Shown here one piece after another: positions 7,216 to 17,217 of a DNA stretch of 64,000 nt. Each line of letters begins with the position of its first letter. Positions within the stretch are counted from its first letter, which is position 1. The stretch covers positions 62,001 to 126,000 of the forward strand of contig NZ_JAMXFC010000011.1 of NCBI RefSeq assembly GCF_025370755.1. The letters are read 5' to 3'. A program made the position numbers and the translations under genes. The notes beneath the pieces are model-generated. The model was given only the letters and a program-made list of their open reading frames with translations, had not been told where the DNA came from and ran no database searches. The DNA comes from Laspinema sp. D2d. GTDB taxonomy: Bacteria > Cyanobacteriota > Cyanobacteriia > Cyanobacteriales > Laspinemataceae.

Positions 7216-9789
7216 ATGTTCAGTCTAGAGTCCTCTTCTACCCCATCTCATTCTTATCTTTGGTCTAGCAGACAGGACCTCAGTCCACAGATCGCCCAGT
7301 CAGTCTCTCGGTTGACCTTCTCAGTATTGCTCGCCGTGATCACAGCACTCCCGGCAATTGCACAGCCGTCGGTAGAACCAAGAACGGAATCCCAACTCCT
7401 AGCCCAAGGAGCAGTCTTCCAAGAAGCTTATACCCTTGGTCCTGGCGATCGCATTCAAATCGATATTTTTAACGTCCCCGAATACAGCGGAGAAAATGGA
7501 CAACACCAAGTCTTAGTCGATGGCACCTTAAATCTGCCCTTAGTCGGCAGCGTTTCAGTAGAAGGACTAACCTTAGAACAAGCTGCTGGCAGACTCAGAA
7601 ACCTCTATGCTCCCTACCTACAACGACCAGAATTCCTGACTATCTCTCTCATGGAGCGTCGTCCCGTTCAAGTGGGAATTTCCGGAGAAGTCAGACGACC
7701 TGGGTCCTATATCATCCCCATGAATGAGGTCGGTGGTAGCCAAAGGCCCACAATCACCACAGCCATTGAAAGGGCTGGAGGCATTACCTCCACAGCGAAT
7801 ATCCGTCAGGTACAGCTTCTGCGTCGGACTAGAGGGGGGCCAAATCAACTGATTACCATTGACCTCACTACTCTAGTCCAGTTGGGGGACCTCAGCCAAG
7901 ATGTGACGATTCGTGATGGCGATACCATTTTTATTCCTCCCGATCCCAACATTAATGCCAACGATGCGCGTCAGCTTGCCGAAGCTAGCATTTCAGGGGA
8001 TTCCTCGCAACCAATCAATATTGCTGTAGTTGGGGAAATTAATAAACCTGGTTCTTACACCGTAGCCGGAGACACTGAAACTGGGGGACTCCTGACCCTA
8101 ACCCGTGCCTTACAAACTGCCGGAGGGGTAACCCAATCCGCAGAGGTGGGTCAGATTCAAGTGCGACGACAACCAAAATCTGGACCAGCCCAAATCCTAT
8201 CGGTAAATCTCTGGCAGCTTCTAAACGGAGATATTAGCCAAGATATTATTCTCCAACAAGGAGATACGATTTATGTACCCACGGGCAGTGGATTTAGTCC
8301 TGCAGAATCGGCTCGATTAGCCCAAGCCAATTTTGCCGGAGACCCCAGCCAACCGGTTAATATTGCCGTAGTGGGTGAAGTCACCCGTCCAGGTTCGTAC
8401 ACCGTTACGAGAATGGATGAGACAGGGGGACTGTTAACTGTAACCCGAGCTTTACAAACTGCGGGTGGGGTTACACAGTCAGCCCAGCTAGGCGAAATTC
8501 AAGTGTTGCGCCAACCCTTGGCAGGTCCAGCACGACGGATCCCAGTCAACCTCTGGGCATTGCTGCGCCAAGGAGATCTCAGCCAAGATATTATTCTTCA
8601 ACAAGGGGATACCATTTATGTCCCTACCGGCACAGGCTTTAATGCCGCAGAATCTACCCTATTAGCTGAAGCCAGTTTTGCAGGTAGTCCAAATCAACCG
8701 GTCAATATTGCTGTGTCTGGAGAAGTTACTCGTCCAGGCTCATATACTGTAACGCGAGTGGACGAAGCGGGGGGACTCCTGACAGTCACCCGTGCCTTGC
8801 AAACGGCAGGGGGAGTCACTTTATCCGCAGATATTCGCGAAATCCGGGTCAACCGTCGCCCGAAAGCTGGTTCTCCTCAAACGATTGTAGTGAATTTATG
8901 GGAAATGCTTGATCGCGGAGATTTCAGCCAAGATATTATTCTCCAACAAGGGGATACGATTGAAGTGCCAACTGCAAGTAACCCCAATCCATTAGAAACG
9001 TCTCGCATTGCGACGGCTAACTTTGCGGCGAGTACCTCTACTCCCCTGAATATTGCGATCGTGGGAGAGGTCAACCGTCCTGGAACCTATACGGTTTCCG
9101 GGGAGGATGTCAGTGCCACTGGGGACGCCCAGAATCTGAACACCACCAATACTGGCGGTGAAATTGTGGGACTTCCTACAGTCACACGAGCCATCAAAAT
9201 TGCTGGCGGCATTACCCCGACTGCTGATATTCGTCGGATTCAAGTTCTACGACAACGCAACAATGGTACCCAACAAATTATTGATGTGAATCTGTGGGAA
9301 CTCTTGGAAAATGGCAACTTGAACCAAGATGTTCTGCTGCAACAAGGGGATACGATCGTGGTCCAAACCGCCACTAATATTGATTTAGCCGAAGCCCCCA
9401 GACTGGCAACGGCGAGTTTCTCCCCCAATCGGATTCAAGTGAATATTGTGGGTGAAATTCAGGAACCTGGACTGGTGGAATTACCTCCCAATGCTTCATT
9501 AAACCAGGCGATTTTGGTAGCGGGAGGATTTAATAATACCCGGGCGGAAAAGGATGAAGTGGAACTCATTCGGTTAAACCCCAACGGCACGGTGTCTCGG
9601 CAAACCATTCCTATTGATTTTGCGCAGGGACTTGATGAAGGGACTAACCCCATTCTACGAAATAATGATGTGATTGTGGTTGGGCGTACCGGGTTAGCTA
9701 AATTCGGAGATAGAGTCAGCCCGATCGGGCAAGTGACCAATTCCGTATTCTCGCTGTTTGGAATCTTGCGATTTTTTAATTTGTTCTAG
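7216..9789 (+). CDS. Wza-like polysaccharide export protein with six SLBB repeats
   Basis: This 857-residue protein begins with a signal region (hydrophobic 33-50, cleavage near AIAQPS). It then has a polysaccharide export (PES) domain at about 70-150 (YTLGPGDRIQIDIFNVPEYS) and a run of SLBB domains. Each SLBB starts with a line such as NIAVVGEVTRPGSYTV and ends near DTIYVPTGS. I count six, from about residue 152 to 800; repeats 2 to 4 are nearly identical in pattern. Wza of E. coli has two SLBB-type domains, so this is a long periplasmic stack. The C-terminus (VFSLFGILRFFNLF) may be an outer-membrane or terminal helix. It is followed by the tyrosine kinase gene, as in Wza-Wzc systems. Confidence 0.9.
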   Translation: MFSLESSSTPSHSYLWSSRQDLSPQIAQSVSRLTFSVLLAVITALPAIAQPSVEPRTESQLLAQGAVFQEAYTLGPGDRIQIDIFNVPEYSGENGQHQVLVDGTLNLPLVGSVSVEGLTLEQAAGRLRNLYAPYLQRPEFLTISLMERRPVQVGISGEVRRPGSYIIPMNEVGGSQRPTITTAIERAGGITSTANIRQVQLLRRTRGGPNQLITIDLTTLVQLGDLSQDVTIRDGDTIFIPPDPNINANDARQLAEASISGDSSQPINIAVVGEINKPGSYTVAGDTETGGLLTLTRALQTAGGVTQSAEVGQIQVRRQPKSGPAQILSVNLWQLLNGDISQDIILQQGDTIYVPTGSGFSPAESARLAQANFAGDPSQPVNIAVVGEVTRPGSYTVTRMDETGGLLTVTRALQTAGGVTQSAQLGEIQVLRQPLAGPARRIPVNLWALLRQGDLSQDIILQQGDTIYVPTGTGFNAAESTLLAEASFAGSPNQPVNIAVSGEVTRPGSYTVTRVDEAGGLLTVTRALQTAGGVTLSADIREIRVNRRPKAGSPQTIVVNLWEMLDRGDFSQDIILQQGDTIEVPTASNPNPLETSRIATANFAASTSTPLNIAIVGEVNRPGTYTVSGEDVSATGDAQNLNTTNTGGEIVGLPTVTRAIKIAGGITPTADIRRIQVLRQRNNGTQQIIDVNLWELLENGNLNQDVLLQQGDTIVVQTATNIDLAEAPRLATASFSPNRIQVNIVGEIQEPGLVELPPNASLNQAILVAGGFNNTRAEKDEVELIRLNPNGTVSRQTIPIDFAQGLDEGTNPILRNNDVIVVGRTGLAKFGDRVSPIGQVTNSVFSLFGILRFFNLF

Positions 9790-9974
9790 GGCTTGTGTAC
9801 AGTATGGAGAAGACAAAGCGGGTTTCTTGAAAAAATTTCTACGAATTAGCCACAAGTTTGATCCAGAAAGCCGTTAACTGTACTATTTATCGAAGACTGT
9901 AGCAGCATTGAGACGTTTTCCAGGAAAGGTTGAGGACCCGATCGCTCGGGTTCTCAAATAACCTTTCCTCATTA

Positions 9975-12359
9975 ATGCCACAATCCTCTAACGAGACTGC
10001 TACGATACGAAGGAACACACCATCACCCAAGATTGACATGGAGAGCGCACCCAATCCTCAGCCGTTAACTCTTCACCAACCGGGCAATCCGTCACAGTTC
10101 GTGCCGATGCCTTATATGGCTGAATTCCAGGATCCAGATGAGGAAGAATTGGACCTCGGTCAGCTATTTGCCGTGATTCGTCGTCGAGCCTTTGTGATTC
10201 TGGGCGTTGCGACTCTCGTCACTGGTGGTGTTGCTGTCTGGACTGCCAACCAAACCCCTGAGTATGAAGGCAAGTTTCAAATTTTGGTGGAGCCCGTCAC
10301 CAGTCAAGATGATAATTTTTCTCGGATTTCTGCACTGACAGGGGGTCTCGGAGGACAATTTCTGCAAGGACAAAGTTCGGGCTTGGATTATGATAGCCAA
10401 CTGGCTGTTTTACAAAGTCCTAAACTGATGGACCCAATCGTTCAGCAGATCCAAGCTCGCTATCCCGAACTAGACTATACTTCCCTGATTGAGGGCAAGA
10501 AACCGCCCCTCGCGCTTGATCGCTTCAATAAAACTACTAAAATTCTCGAAGTCCGATACCGAGACCCGGAACCGGAAAAAATTCAATTTGTGTTGGAAAC
10601 ACTCCAAAATTCTTACCTGCGATATAGCTTAGAAGACCGCAAGAGTAATATTAGTCAGGGGATTCAATTTATTGAAGACCAACTGCCACAGTTACGGCAG
10701 CGGGTGGATACCCTACAAGAACAACTTCAGAAATTTCGGCAGCAGTACAACATTATTGAACCCCAGTTACAAGGGGAACAACTGGCTGAACAACTGACCA
10801 AACTAGATGACCAACTTTTAGAGGCCCAAGCTCAACTGGTTCAGCAGCAACAATTGTATGAAACGTTGCGGCGACAAATTGGACTCGAACCGGGGACCGC
10901 GATCGCCGCTTCGGTTTTAAGTGAAGCTCCCACCTATCAAGCTCGACTCAATCGACTCAAAGAACTTGAAAATAAAATTGCTGCCGAATCAACTCGGTTT
11001 ACTCCCAACTCACCCCAAGTTCAAGTTCTCTTAGAAGAGCGACGAACTATCGAATTGCTGCTAGGACAGGAAGCTTCAGAAGTGTTAGGGAGTCAGCTAC
11101 CGGGTGGGGTAGTGGGAAACCCCCAAGCTCCCTTCCAAAACACGATTCGCACGGGCTTGATTGAGGAAATGGTCAAAGCTGCTAGCCAAATTCAAGTCCT
11201 CCAAGTGCGAAATCAAGTGCTCGGGGAAGCGGCAAAAATGTTAAGTGAATACCGTGAACAATTTCCGGTGATTCTGCGCCAGTACACGGATTTGCAGCGA
11301 GAACTCCAAATTGCTAACACTACTCTGACCGAATTATTAGCCCGTAGAGAAGGGTTACGAGTGGATGCAGCGGAACGAGAGGTTCCGTGGGAAATCATTT
11401 CCCAAGCAACGATTCCTCGGAACCAAGACGGGGAGTGGATTCCGGTTTCGCCGAGTCTGCCTCGGAACCTGGTTTTAGGGGCGATGTTGGGGTTGATGTT
11501 GGGATTTGGGGCAGCATTATTAGCAGAGCGCTTGGATAATGTCTTCCATTCCCCGGAAGACTTAAAAGATGCTACACGTTTGCCAATTTTAGGTTTGATA
11601 CCGGCAAGCGATCGCTCGGTTGCCCTTCCTTCTGCAGATGCTCGCGGCAGTGCTGGCTTCCAAGATGTCCGCGATTTTGGCTTTTTAGAAGCATTCCGCG
11701 CCCTCAATGCCAATATTCGTTTTCTGACTCCTGGGAAACCTTTGCGCTCTGTAGCGATCGCCTCTGCGATTCCCGCTGAAGGTAAATCTACGGTAGCCGT
11801 CAATCTCGCCGAAGCTGCTGCCTCAATGGGACAGCGCGTATTACTTGTAGATGCTGACTTGCGTTGGCCCCAAGTACACAAACGATTGGGATTATCCAAC
11901 CGTCAAGGGTTAACCCATTTGATTGCGACGGAAATGGATATGAATGAAGCCATTCAGCGATCGCCCGTTGAACCCAATCTGTTCATCCTGACTGCCGGTG
12001 CGACACCCCCAGACCCCATCCGGCTGTTGTCTTCTGAAAAAATGCACAACCTGATGCAGCAATGGCACGCTTTATTTGACCTGGTGATTTATGACACCCC
12101 ACCCTTGCTAGGGGTTGTAGATGGTCGAGTTTTAGCCGCCTATACTGATGGAATTGGGTTAGTCGTCAGCATGGGGCAAACGGAAAAACCTGCCATCCAG
12201 CAAGCGATCGCTGAACTGCAAACGGGCAATACCAGAATTTTGGGGATTATTGCTAATGGCGTTCAAGGACAAAGCAGTACCTGGGACTATGGCGATCGCC
12301 ACTACAATGGACGTGAGCGGGAACTAGAAACTGACGAAGAAGAGGCTATTTCTCTTTAA
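9975..12359 (+). CDS. Wzc-like BY-kinase, polysaccharide co-polymerase
   Basis: About 794 residues from the ATG at 9975; a longer frame begins with TTG at 9930. Order of parts: proline-rich cytoplasmic start, first membrane helix (VILGVATLVTGGVAVW), Wzz domain, a long coiled-coil region (IQFIEDQLPQLRQRVDTLQEQ), a GNVR-like segment, a second membrane helix (LVLGAMLGLMLGFGAALLAE) and a cytoplasmic tyrosine kinase. The kinase shows Walker A IPAEGKST near 600-606, A' LLVDADLRWP and Walker B LVIYDTPPLLG. It controls chain length and export with the Wza-like partner. The C-terminal tail has only two tyrosines (WDYGDRHYNG) where many BY-kinases have a Tyr cluster. Confidence 0.9.
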   Translation: MPQSSNETATIRRNTPSPKIDMESAPNPQPLTLHQPGNPSQFVPMPYMAEFQDPDEEELDLGQLFAVIRRRAFVILGVATLVTGGVAVWTANQTPEYEGKFQILVEPVTSQDDNFSRISALTGGLGGQFLQGQSSGLDYDSQLAVLQSPKLMDPIVQQIQARYPELDYTSLIEGKKPPLALDRFNKTTKILEVRYRDPEPEKIQFVLETLQNSYLRYSLEDRKSNISQGIQFIEDQLPQLRQRVDTLQEQLQKFRQQYNIIEPQLQGEQLAEQLTKLDDQLLEAQAQLVQQQQLYETLRRQIGLEPGTAIAASVLSEAPTYQARLNRLKELENKIAAESTRFTPNSPQVQVLLEERRTIELLLGQEASEVLGSQLPGGVVGNPQAPFQNTIRTGLIEEMVKAASQIQVLQVRNQVLGEAAKMLSEYREQFPVILRQYTDLQRELQIANTTLTELLARREGLRVDAAEREVPWEIISQATIPRNQDGEWIPVSPSLPRNLVLGAMLGLMLGFGAALLAERLDNVFHSPEDLKDATRLPILGLIPASDRSVALPSADARGSAGFQDVRDFGFLEAFRALNANIRFLTPGKPLRSVAIASAIPAEGKSTVAVNLAEAAASMGQRVLLVDADLRWPQVHKRLGLSNRQGLTHLIATEMDMNEAIQRSPVEPNLFILTAGATPPDPIRLLSSEKMHNLMQQWHALFDLVIYDTPPLLGVVDGRVLAAYTDGIGLVVSMGQTEKPAIQQAIAELQTGNTRILGIIANGVQGQSSTWDYGDRHYNGRERELETDEEEAISL

Positions 12360-12570
12360 ATAGACAAGATGAGGAATGGGAGAGATGGGGCAGATGTCTT
12401 AGTGACTTGGTTGAAGTGAGTCAAGCACCCTTGAAGGTTATGCCGCCAATCCCCGAACCAGGCAAGCGGCATAGCCACAGAAGGCCCCTGTCACGGCTTC
12501 CGTCATGACAAAAGAGCTACTCCCCTATCCTCCCCATCTCCCCCATCCTCCCCATCTCTCCCATCCCAAA

Positions 12571-12996
12571 CTACCCATTAAACAACTCAAAAGTTTGTTG
12601 ACAAAAGGTTTTCAACTTATCCTGTACTTCAGCAACTGGCTCCGTTGACCCTACAAAGCGCCAGTCTTCAACCGTGGAAAATCGCCATTGTTGTCCTTGA
12701 TGGTCATAACCGGCTGATTCCACACCGATCGCCCGGCGATCGCCATCCAAGGGGTCCTCATGAAACCGGATTTGCACTAAAATACTCCGACTTTGCAATG
12801 AGCGACTCCAACCGGGAAAGTGAAATCCAATGTCAATCGAATCCGGATCCACCAGTTCCTGAGTATTCGGGTCATTCACCCAGGGTTTCAAATCCGCCCG
12901 GGCGTCAGGAAACTGTAACTTAAAAAGATTAACAACTGCCGCAATCTTGCTGGCGAGTTCAAAATTTTTAACCTGTTCTGCTGCATTCACGCCCAA
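12571..12996 (-). CDS. Conserved-looking cytosolic protein, unknown function
   Basis: A 141-residue protein with no signal or membrane segment. It has alternating strands typical of a small alpha/beta fold (SIDIGFHFPGWSRSLQSRSILVQIRFHED, GQQWRFSTVEDWRFVG). The start is TTG at 12996 with GAGGAGG just upstream, or GTG at 12990. The 3' flank contains a run of CCCCATC-type repeats (12520-12570), which is non-coding. It converges with the kinase gene. Function is not recognised. Confidence 0.6.
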   Translation of the reverse strand: MGVNAAEQVKNFELASKIAAVVNLFKLQFPDARADLKPWVNDPNTQELVDPDSIDIGFHFPGWSRSLQSRSILVQIRFHEDPLDGDRRAIGVESAGYDHQGQQWRFSTVEDWRFVGSTEPVAEVQDKLKTFCQQTFELFNG

Positions 12997-13180
12997 TCAT
13001 CCTCCTCTGACGAATAGATCATCGATGTTAAAACGGCTATATCAAGGGTCGTCTTTTACGACTTGGTAAAAATTTCATCGGTGTAAATGAACGGCACGGG
13101 GTGGCTTTAGGCCAAAATATTATGTTGATAACGGTACCGCAAGTCTTGGTACCGTTTCCGAACGAGTAGGAATCACACCC

Positions 13181-13567
13181 ATGTCTATACCCTGTCAAAT
13201 CGTTGTAGAAGGAAATCCGGCAATTATCTATGCCAGTAGAAATGGAGCGCCGGACAAAGTTCGACGCATTCTCAAACCCTTTCTAGGTAAATTTTGCCAA
13301 GAACGAGAGGCGGCTGGAGAATACCACGATACACCGGAGTGCTTAGTAGCCCAGATTGTAGTTCGTTTCGGCTTTGAAATCTGTGAAGATGATTTCTCTA
13401 ACCTGAAAGTCAGCATGACTTATGACCCCAATGCCGAATATATCTACTCGGTAGAATCTGATTTAACTGTTCAGGTTTGGATTCCAGAAGAAGACTATCG
13501 AAAAAATCCCGCTTTGGGATTGAAAGGTTGCCGTCTATTACCCGAGGAAGGTTGGAAAATCGACTAA
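13181..13567 (+). CDS. Small acidic protein, unknown function
   Basis: A 128-residue soluble protein starting at ATG 13181. It contains PDKVRRILKPFLGKFCQERE, a segment VAQIVVRFGFEICEDDFSNLKV and an acidic C-terminus ending in EEGWKID. No motif that I recognise. It is divergent from the preceding minus-strand gene across 180 bp. Clean start, no overlap and HIP1-context surroundings support that it is real. Confidence 0.55.
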   Translation: MSIPCQIVVEGNPAIIYASRNGAPDKVRRILKPFLGKFCQEREAAGEYHDTPECLVAQIVVRFGFEICEDDFSNLKVSMTYDPNAEYIYSVESDLTVQVWIPEEDYRKNPALGLKGCRLLPEEGWKID

Positions 13568-14076
13568 ATGTCATAATGCTGTCAATCCGTCAGAGTTGAG
13601 AGGGGCGCGAGGGTTTGCCCCGATCCTAATTTTAGGACTTAGGCACTGAGACTATGGGGAGGGGCAACCCCGTAGATCCCAACCCTTGATGCCTCATCAA
13701 TCATCGATGATTCTGTGTCAGTTCGGTCTTGTAGAAATTCAAGAAGTCTGGAGGTAGGCGGCTCAATCTTTGATCTGGATCTTTTGGATCTTTTGTGTCT
13801 TCCTAGAGCATGGGTTCAGTTTTAAGAACCCAGGGACCATCAACCGGGTTTTTGGCCCCTCTTTGTGGTGAAGGGGTGTGGTGAAGGGGTTAGGATTGGG
13901 TCAAGAAACCGGGTTGTTTTCCCGCTACTGTACCAAGACCCTCGGGCATTGGTACTGGATTAAATCGGGAGGACAAAAAACCGGGTTTCTGGCCTTAATT
14001 GTGAGGCTAAATAATCAGTATTTTTGCTAAGAAACCGGGTTTGTAATCCCTCAAAAAAACGCCGATCGCCACCCCC
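13568..14076. repeat. Intergenic cluster of AAACCGGGTTT palindromes
   Basis: No gene is seen in these 509 bases. Four copies of a short dispersed palindrome lie at about 13841-13860, 13902-13920, 13975-13994 and 14029-14043, all around the core AAACCGGGTT and in places followed by CTGGCC. Related copies occur elsewhere in the window (see findings). It resembles REP-like elements that accumulate between genes. Confidence 0.65.
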
Positions 14077-16479
14077 TCACTCGCCAGGATAGGGGGAGCC
14101 ATTGAGTGCCAGATCGGGCAATGAATTCGATTCGGGTAAAATGCGAACCCGGGCAAATTTGAGACCAGAGACTCCGGGTTGCGGTTCGACGGTGCCAAAA
14201 TCAATTCTGTCGGCTACCCAACCTTCCCTCGCCAAATAACGCAAATACTGTTCATATTCTTCCCATTCTTTGTTGGTCGCGTAGACTACGGTTAACATCC
14301 CGGGTTGGGTAATCCGATCGCCGGTTTGTGCTTCTACTCCTTTGTCAATGCGTTTTTTGACAATTTCATAACGAGTATCCCGGGTTCCGCGAACATCAAA
14401 AAGTCTCTCGGTCTTTTCATCATGAAAAATATCTACGGTGCAATCTTGCACCAAAACCAAATGAGTTACTTCTAGGGTCGTTTGGTAATCCGCTTGAATT
14501 CTCAATGCTACCCGGGCACAATCACAAACGGCCCGAAGTTGTTCATAGCGTAAACTGTGCAAATGAAAACGGGAAAAGGATGGATTAATCGCTGCCCCTG
14601 CATAAATCATGTGATCAATGCCATCACTACATTCCACATCACAGTAATGGGGAATGATTTTTTGCATTTTCTCCTGCCAAATCTCCCAAGTGTCTCTTAA
14701 CCGCGCATTAATTTGATTTACGGTCTCGTCATAGCGCGATCGCGCCACATAAACGCACTCATGTTCATTATCACAAGCGGCTCGATAGGTTGCCACGGCT
14801 TCGGCTGCTAAGGGGGAACATTGGGAAAAATAGTCAAAATACCCTTCCAGATGCTCTTTCAAATACTCGATCGCGGTGACTTCTCCATCCACGGTCACCC
14901 CCCGTTGAATCCCCTGAATACGTTCTAACAAATCCAGTCTCAGTTGTTCTACAAAACTCTGTTTCTCAGCGACACAAACCGCTTCTACTACGGCTAAACC
15001 TAAGTGAAACTGTTGGATTAAATCAGCTTCAATCGCTCGGTTGCGCTCGTCAGAAGACCCGCGAATATCTGATATCCCATACAAGGGATAAAGTTCTGGA
15101 AAGACGATCGCCTCCGGTGGCAATCCCCAACTACGCCGTTCTAACTCCTGAATAAACCGCCATTCTACAGAGGGATGAATATTAGTAAATTGGGTCAACT
15201 GTTGTTGGACAATTTGGCGCAATGCCACTGTAAACGGTGCAACCAGTTCCTCTGCGCGACGAATATCGATGGGATGGAAGTGATGGGGATGAGCCTTCGT
15301 TAACCCGACTAATCCAACCATTTGCTGGGATTGAGCAGGCGATCGCTTTGCTAATCCAGAATTATTACCACTCACCTGGACTACCAGAGGGATTAATAAC
15401 AAAGAACGCACTCCCGCCTCCACCAGTTGCTTCTCGCATTCCCCGGTCCAATCTGCACTTAAATCCGTGACATTCCAGATGCGATTGGCTTCTGCCGCTT
15501 GGAGGAAGTGGGTCCCTTGGAGGGAGTCGAGAGCATAACTGGTGACCCTCAAGTTTCTGGATTCCGTTTCCACAAACAGGCGGACTGGATCGCGTTCTGT
15601 ACTCAGGATAAAGCTGTTGTCACATCTAAACAGAGATTTGAGATGCTGATTAATTTGCCGAAAGCGATCGGGACGTAAAATCGAGTGGGTATTAATGAGT
15701 AACCGGGAAATCTGCCGAATGCTCTCCCGAATGGTCACATCTACTCCTTCTAACAGGAGTAATCCCTCAACGCGATAATTCTCCCAACAGACTCGCTGTT
15801 CTAAGCTTTCCAGGGTACAGAGGTCCGTAAGGCTTTGGGGATTTTCGAGTCTGGAGTGCTGTTCTAAGCGTAAATCGGCGAACTCATCTTGAGCAGGATC
15901 GAGGGGAATAATTTTAAGTCCTGCTGTATTCACCCAAAACTCAATCATCCTCGGTTCTGAGTAGTTTGGGCTGTTAAAGCTAACGATCGCCGGTTCATCC
16001 CATCCCAACTGACTTTTCAGGTCAACTCCATAGCGATCGCCCAGAATTCCCAACAGCACCTGACGGCGATATAACTGTTCCAACTCTTGGCGATCGCCTT
16101 CACTTAGGTGTTCCTGTAGCAGGTGGTGCAACAACATTTGGCGATCGTCCTGGCTTTGTTGATCCAGACTCGGCTGAATTCCCGCCAGTTGACACAAGGC
16201 TGGGTTCCCATAACAAAGGCTAAAATTTTGGGGTTCAACGGCTGCGATTAACAGTTTCGTCCCCTGTCCCAAGCGACTGAGACAGTCTAAATTATCCTGC
16301 CAAATTCTAATTTTTTCCCCTTCCGACGACGCTGGTAAATCACCAGACAGGCTCTGCCAGAGTGCATCCCCATCGGACAGTGATTCTTGATTTGCTCTCG
16401 GGGAAAACTCCCCTGAAAGTGGGTCTATCTCCCCATAGGAGTCTATACCTCTATTAAAAATTGACGTAGAATCATTCAT
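14077..16479 (-). CDS. PAS-like/GAF-domain protein, unknown output
   Basis: An 800-residue soluble protein. Residues about 45-110 look PAS-like (LLIAAVEPQNFSLCYGNPAL). A GAF domain follows at about 250-420: QINQHLKSLFRCDNSFIL, later SLLLIPLVVQ..VGLVGLTKAHPHHF. The rest (450-800) is a helical region and an alpha/beta C-terminus with DCTVDIFHDEKTERLFDVRGTRDTRYEIVKKRIDKG, which I cannot assign. There is no histidine kinase, cyclase or GGDEF signature, so the output is unknown. It is a lone gene between two long intergenic regions. The start is ATG 16479. Confidence 0.65.
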   Translation of the reverse strand: MNDSTSIFNRGIDSYGEIDPLSGEFSPRANQESLSDGDALWQSLSGDLPASSEGEKIRIWQDNLDCLSRLGQGTKLLIAAVEPQNFSLCYGNPALCQLAGIQPSLDQQSQDDRQMLLHHLLQEHLSEGDRQELEQLYRRQVLLGILGDRYGVDLKSQLGWDEPAIVSFNSPNYSEPRMIEFWVNTAGLKIIPLDPAQDEFADLRLEQHSRLENPQSLTDLCTLESLEQRVCWENYRVEGLLLLEGVDVTIRESIRQISRLLINTHSILRPDRFRQINQHLKSLFRCDNSFILSTERDPVRLFVETESRNLRVTSYALDSLQGTHFLQAAEANRIWNVTDLSADWTGECEKQLVEAGVRSLLLIPLVVQVSGNNSGLAKRSPAQSQQMVGLVGLTKAHPHHFHPIDIRRAEELVAPFTVALRQIVQQQLTQFTNIHPSVEWRFIQELERRSWGLPPEAIVFPELYPLYGISDIRGSSDERNRAIEADLIQQFHLGLAVVEAVCVAEKQSFVEQLRLDLLERIQGIQRGVTVDGEVTAIEYLKEHLEGYFDYFSQCSPLAAEAVATYRAACDNEHECVYVARSRYDETVNQINARLRDTWEIWQEKMQKIIPHYCDVECSDGIDHMIYAGAAINPSFSRFHLHSLRYEQLRAVCDCARVALRIQADYQTTLEVTHLVLVQDCTVDIFHDEKTERLFDVRGTRDTRYEIVKKRIDKGVEAQTGDRITQPGMLTVVYATNKEWEEYEQYLRYLAREGWVADRIDFGTVEPQPGVSGLKFARVRILPESNSLPDLALNGSPYPGE

Positions 16480-17217
16480 GATTTTGGGATAGATGCGGTT
16501 TGTGCCTGGTTGTCTTCACACGGATGCCGTTGGCTGGACCTTCGTTATTTTGAAACCCTGTATCAGCCGGATTGTGCAGAGACTCCCTGAGTTCTTCTTT
16601 GGTGACTCTGCTCCACCGAAGCTGGTTCACAATTCACCCAGTCTTTCTTTGATTTTTGTTGACTGCACGCCCTGTTCTCACCCAAGTGATACAAAAGGCC
16701 CTTTTTATTTTTTTTCTTAAAAATGATGATACCCGATTTCGAGAGAAGTGCCAAGGTAGAGCGTTTAAACCCAGGGCAGGGCTTGGATCAAAATTTTAGT
16801 TGATTTCTAGTCCCCGAAGAAAACAGGAAAAGACAAGCGGATTTTCTTAAAAAATCTGTAGCCTTCAGCAATTTTCTCTTGGGCATATAATCAGTTTTCT
16901 ATCCGCATTTTTTTTAGATGGGGCTGGCGTCCTAGGAAGCAGATTTAAAAGCTAGATAGCAGTTAATAGATTTATGGAGTGCAAGCATCTGACTCACTAT
17001 TTTGGAGTTAACAAGATGTTCACACTCCATAAAAATATGCCCGAATATCCTGGGGCGAAATTCTAGCCGTGAAACCTTTAAAATCAAGTATCAAAGGCTG
17101 CCATTAACTTAACCTGCGCTTGGAGGCTATTCTTAGATCTTAGAGTTTTTACCCCGTCGAGGAAGAACGGTAAAAAAGGGTAAAATCGTTACTCAATTTA
17201 GAGTTAAATTAAGCCCA
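16480..17217. other. Long intergenic region without a supported gene
   Basis: About 738 bp. It holds a T-rich tract at about 16700-16720 and one variant of the dispersed palindrome near 16835 (AAGCGGATTTTCTTAAAAAA), but no RNA gene that I recognise. Short frames on both strands (16493-16720 plus, 16563-16754 minus) overlap each other and lack supporting features. Confidence 0.4.

Noticed and set aside
11213-11899. 228-codon minus-strand frame inside the BY-kinase gene
   Set aside because: It mirrors the kinase frame, has a low-complexity Arg/Ser composition and no ribosome site. It is a shadow of the real gene.
16493-16754. Overlapping small frames on both strands
   Set aside because: The two frames exclude one another and neither has a start signal or a recognisable protein.
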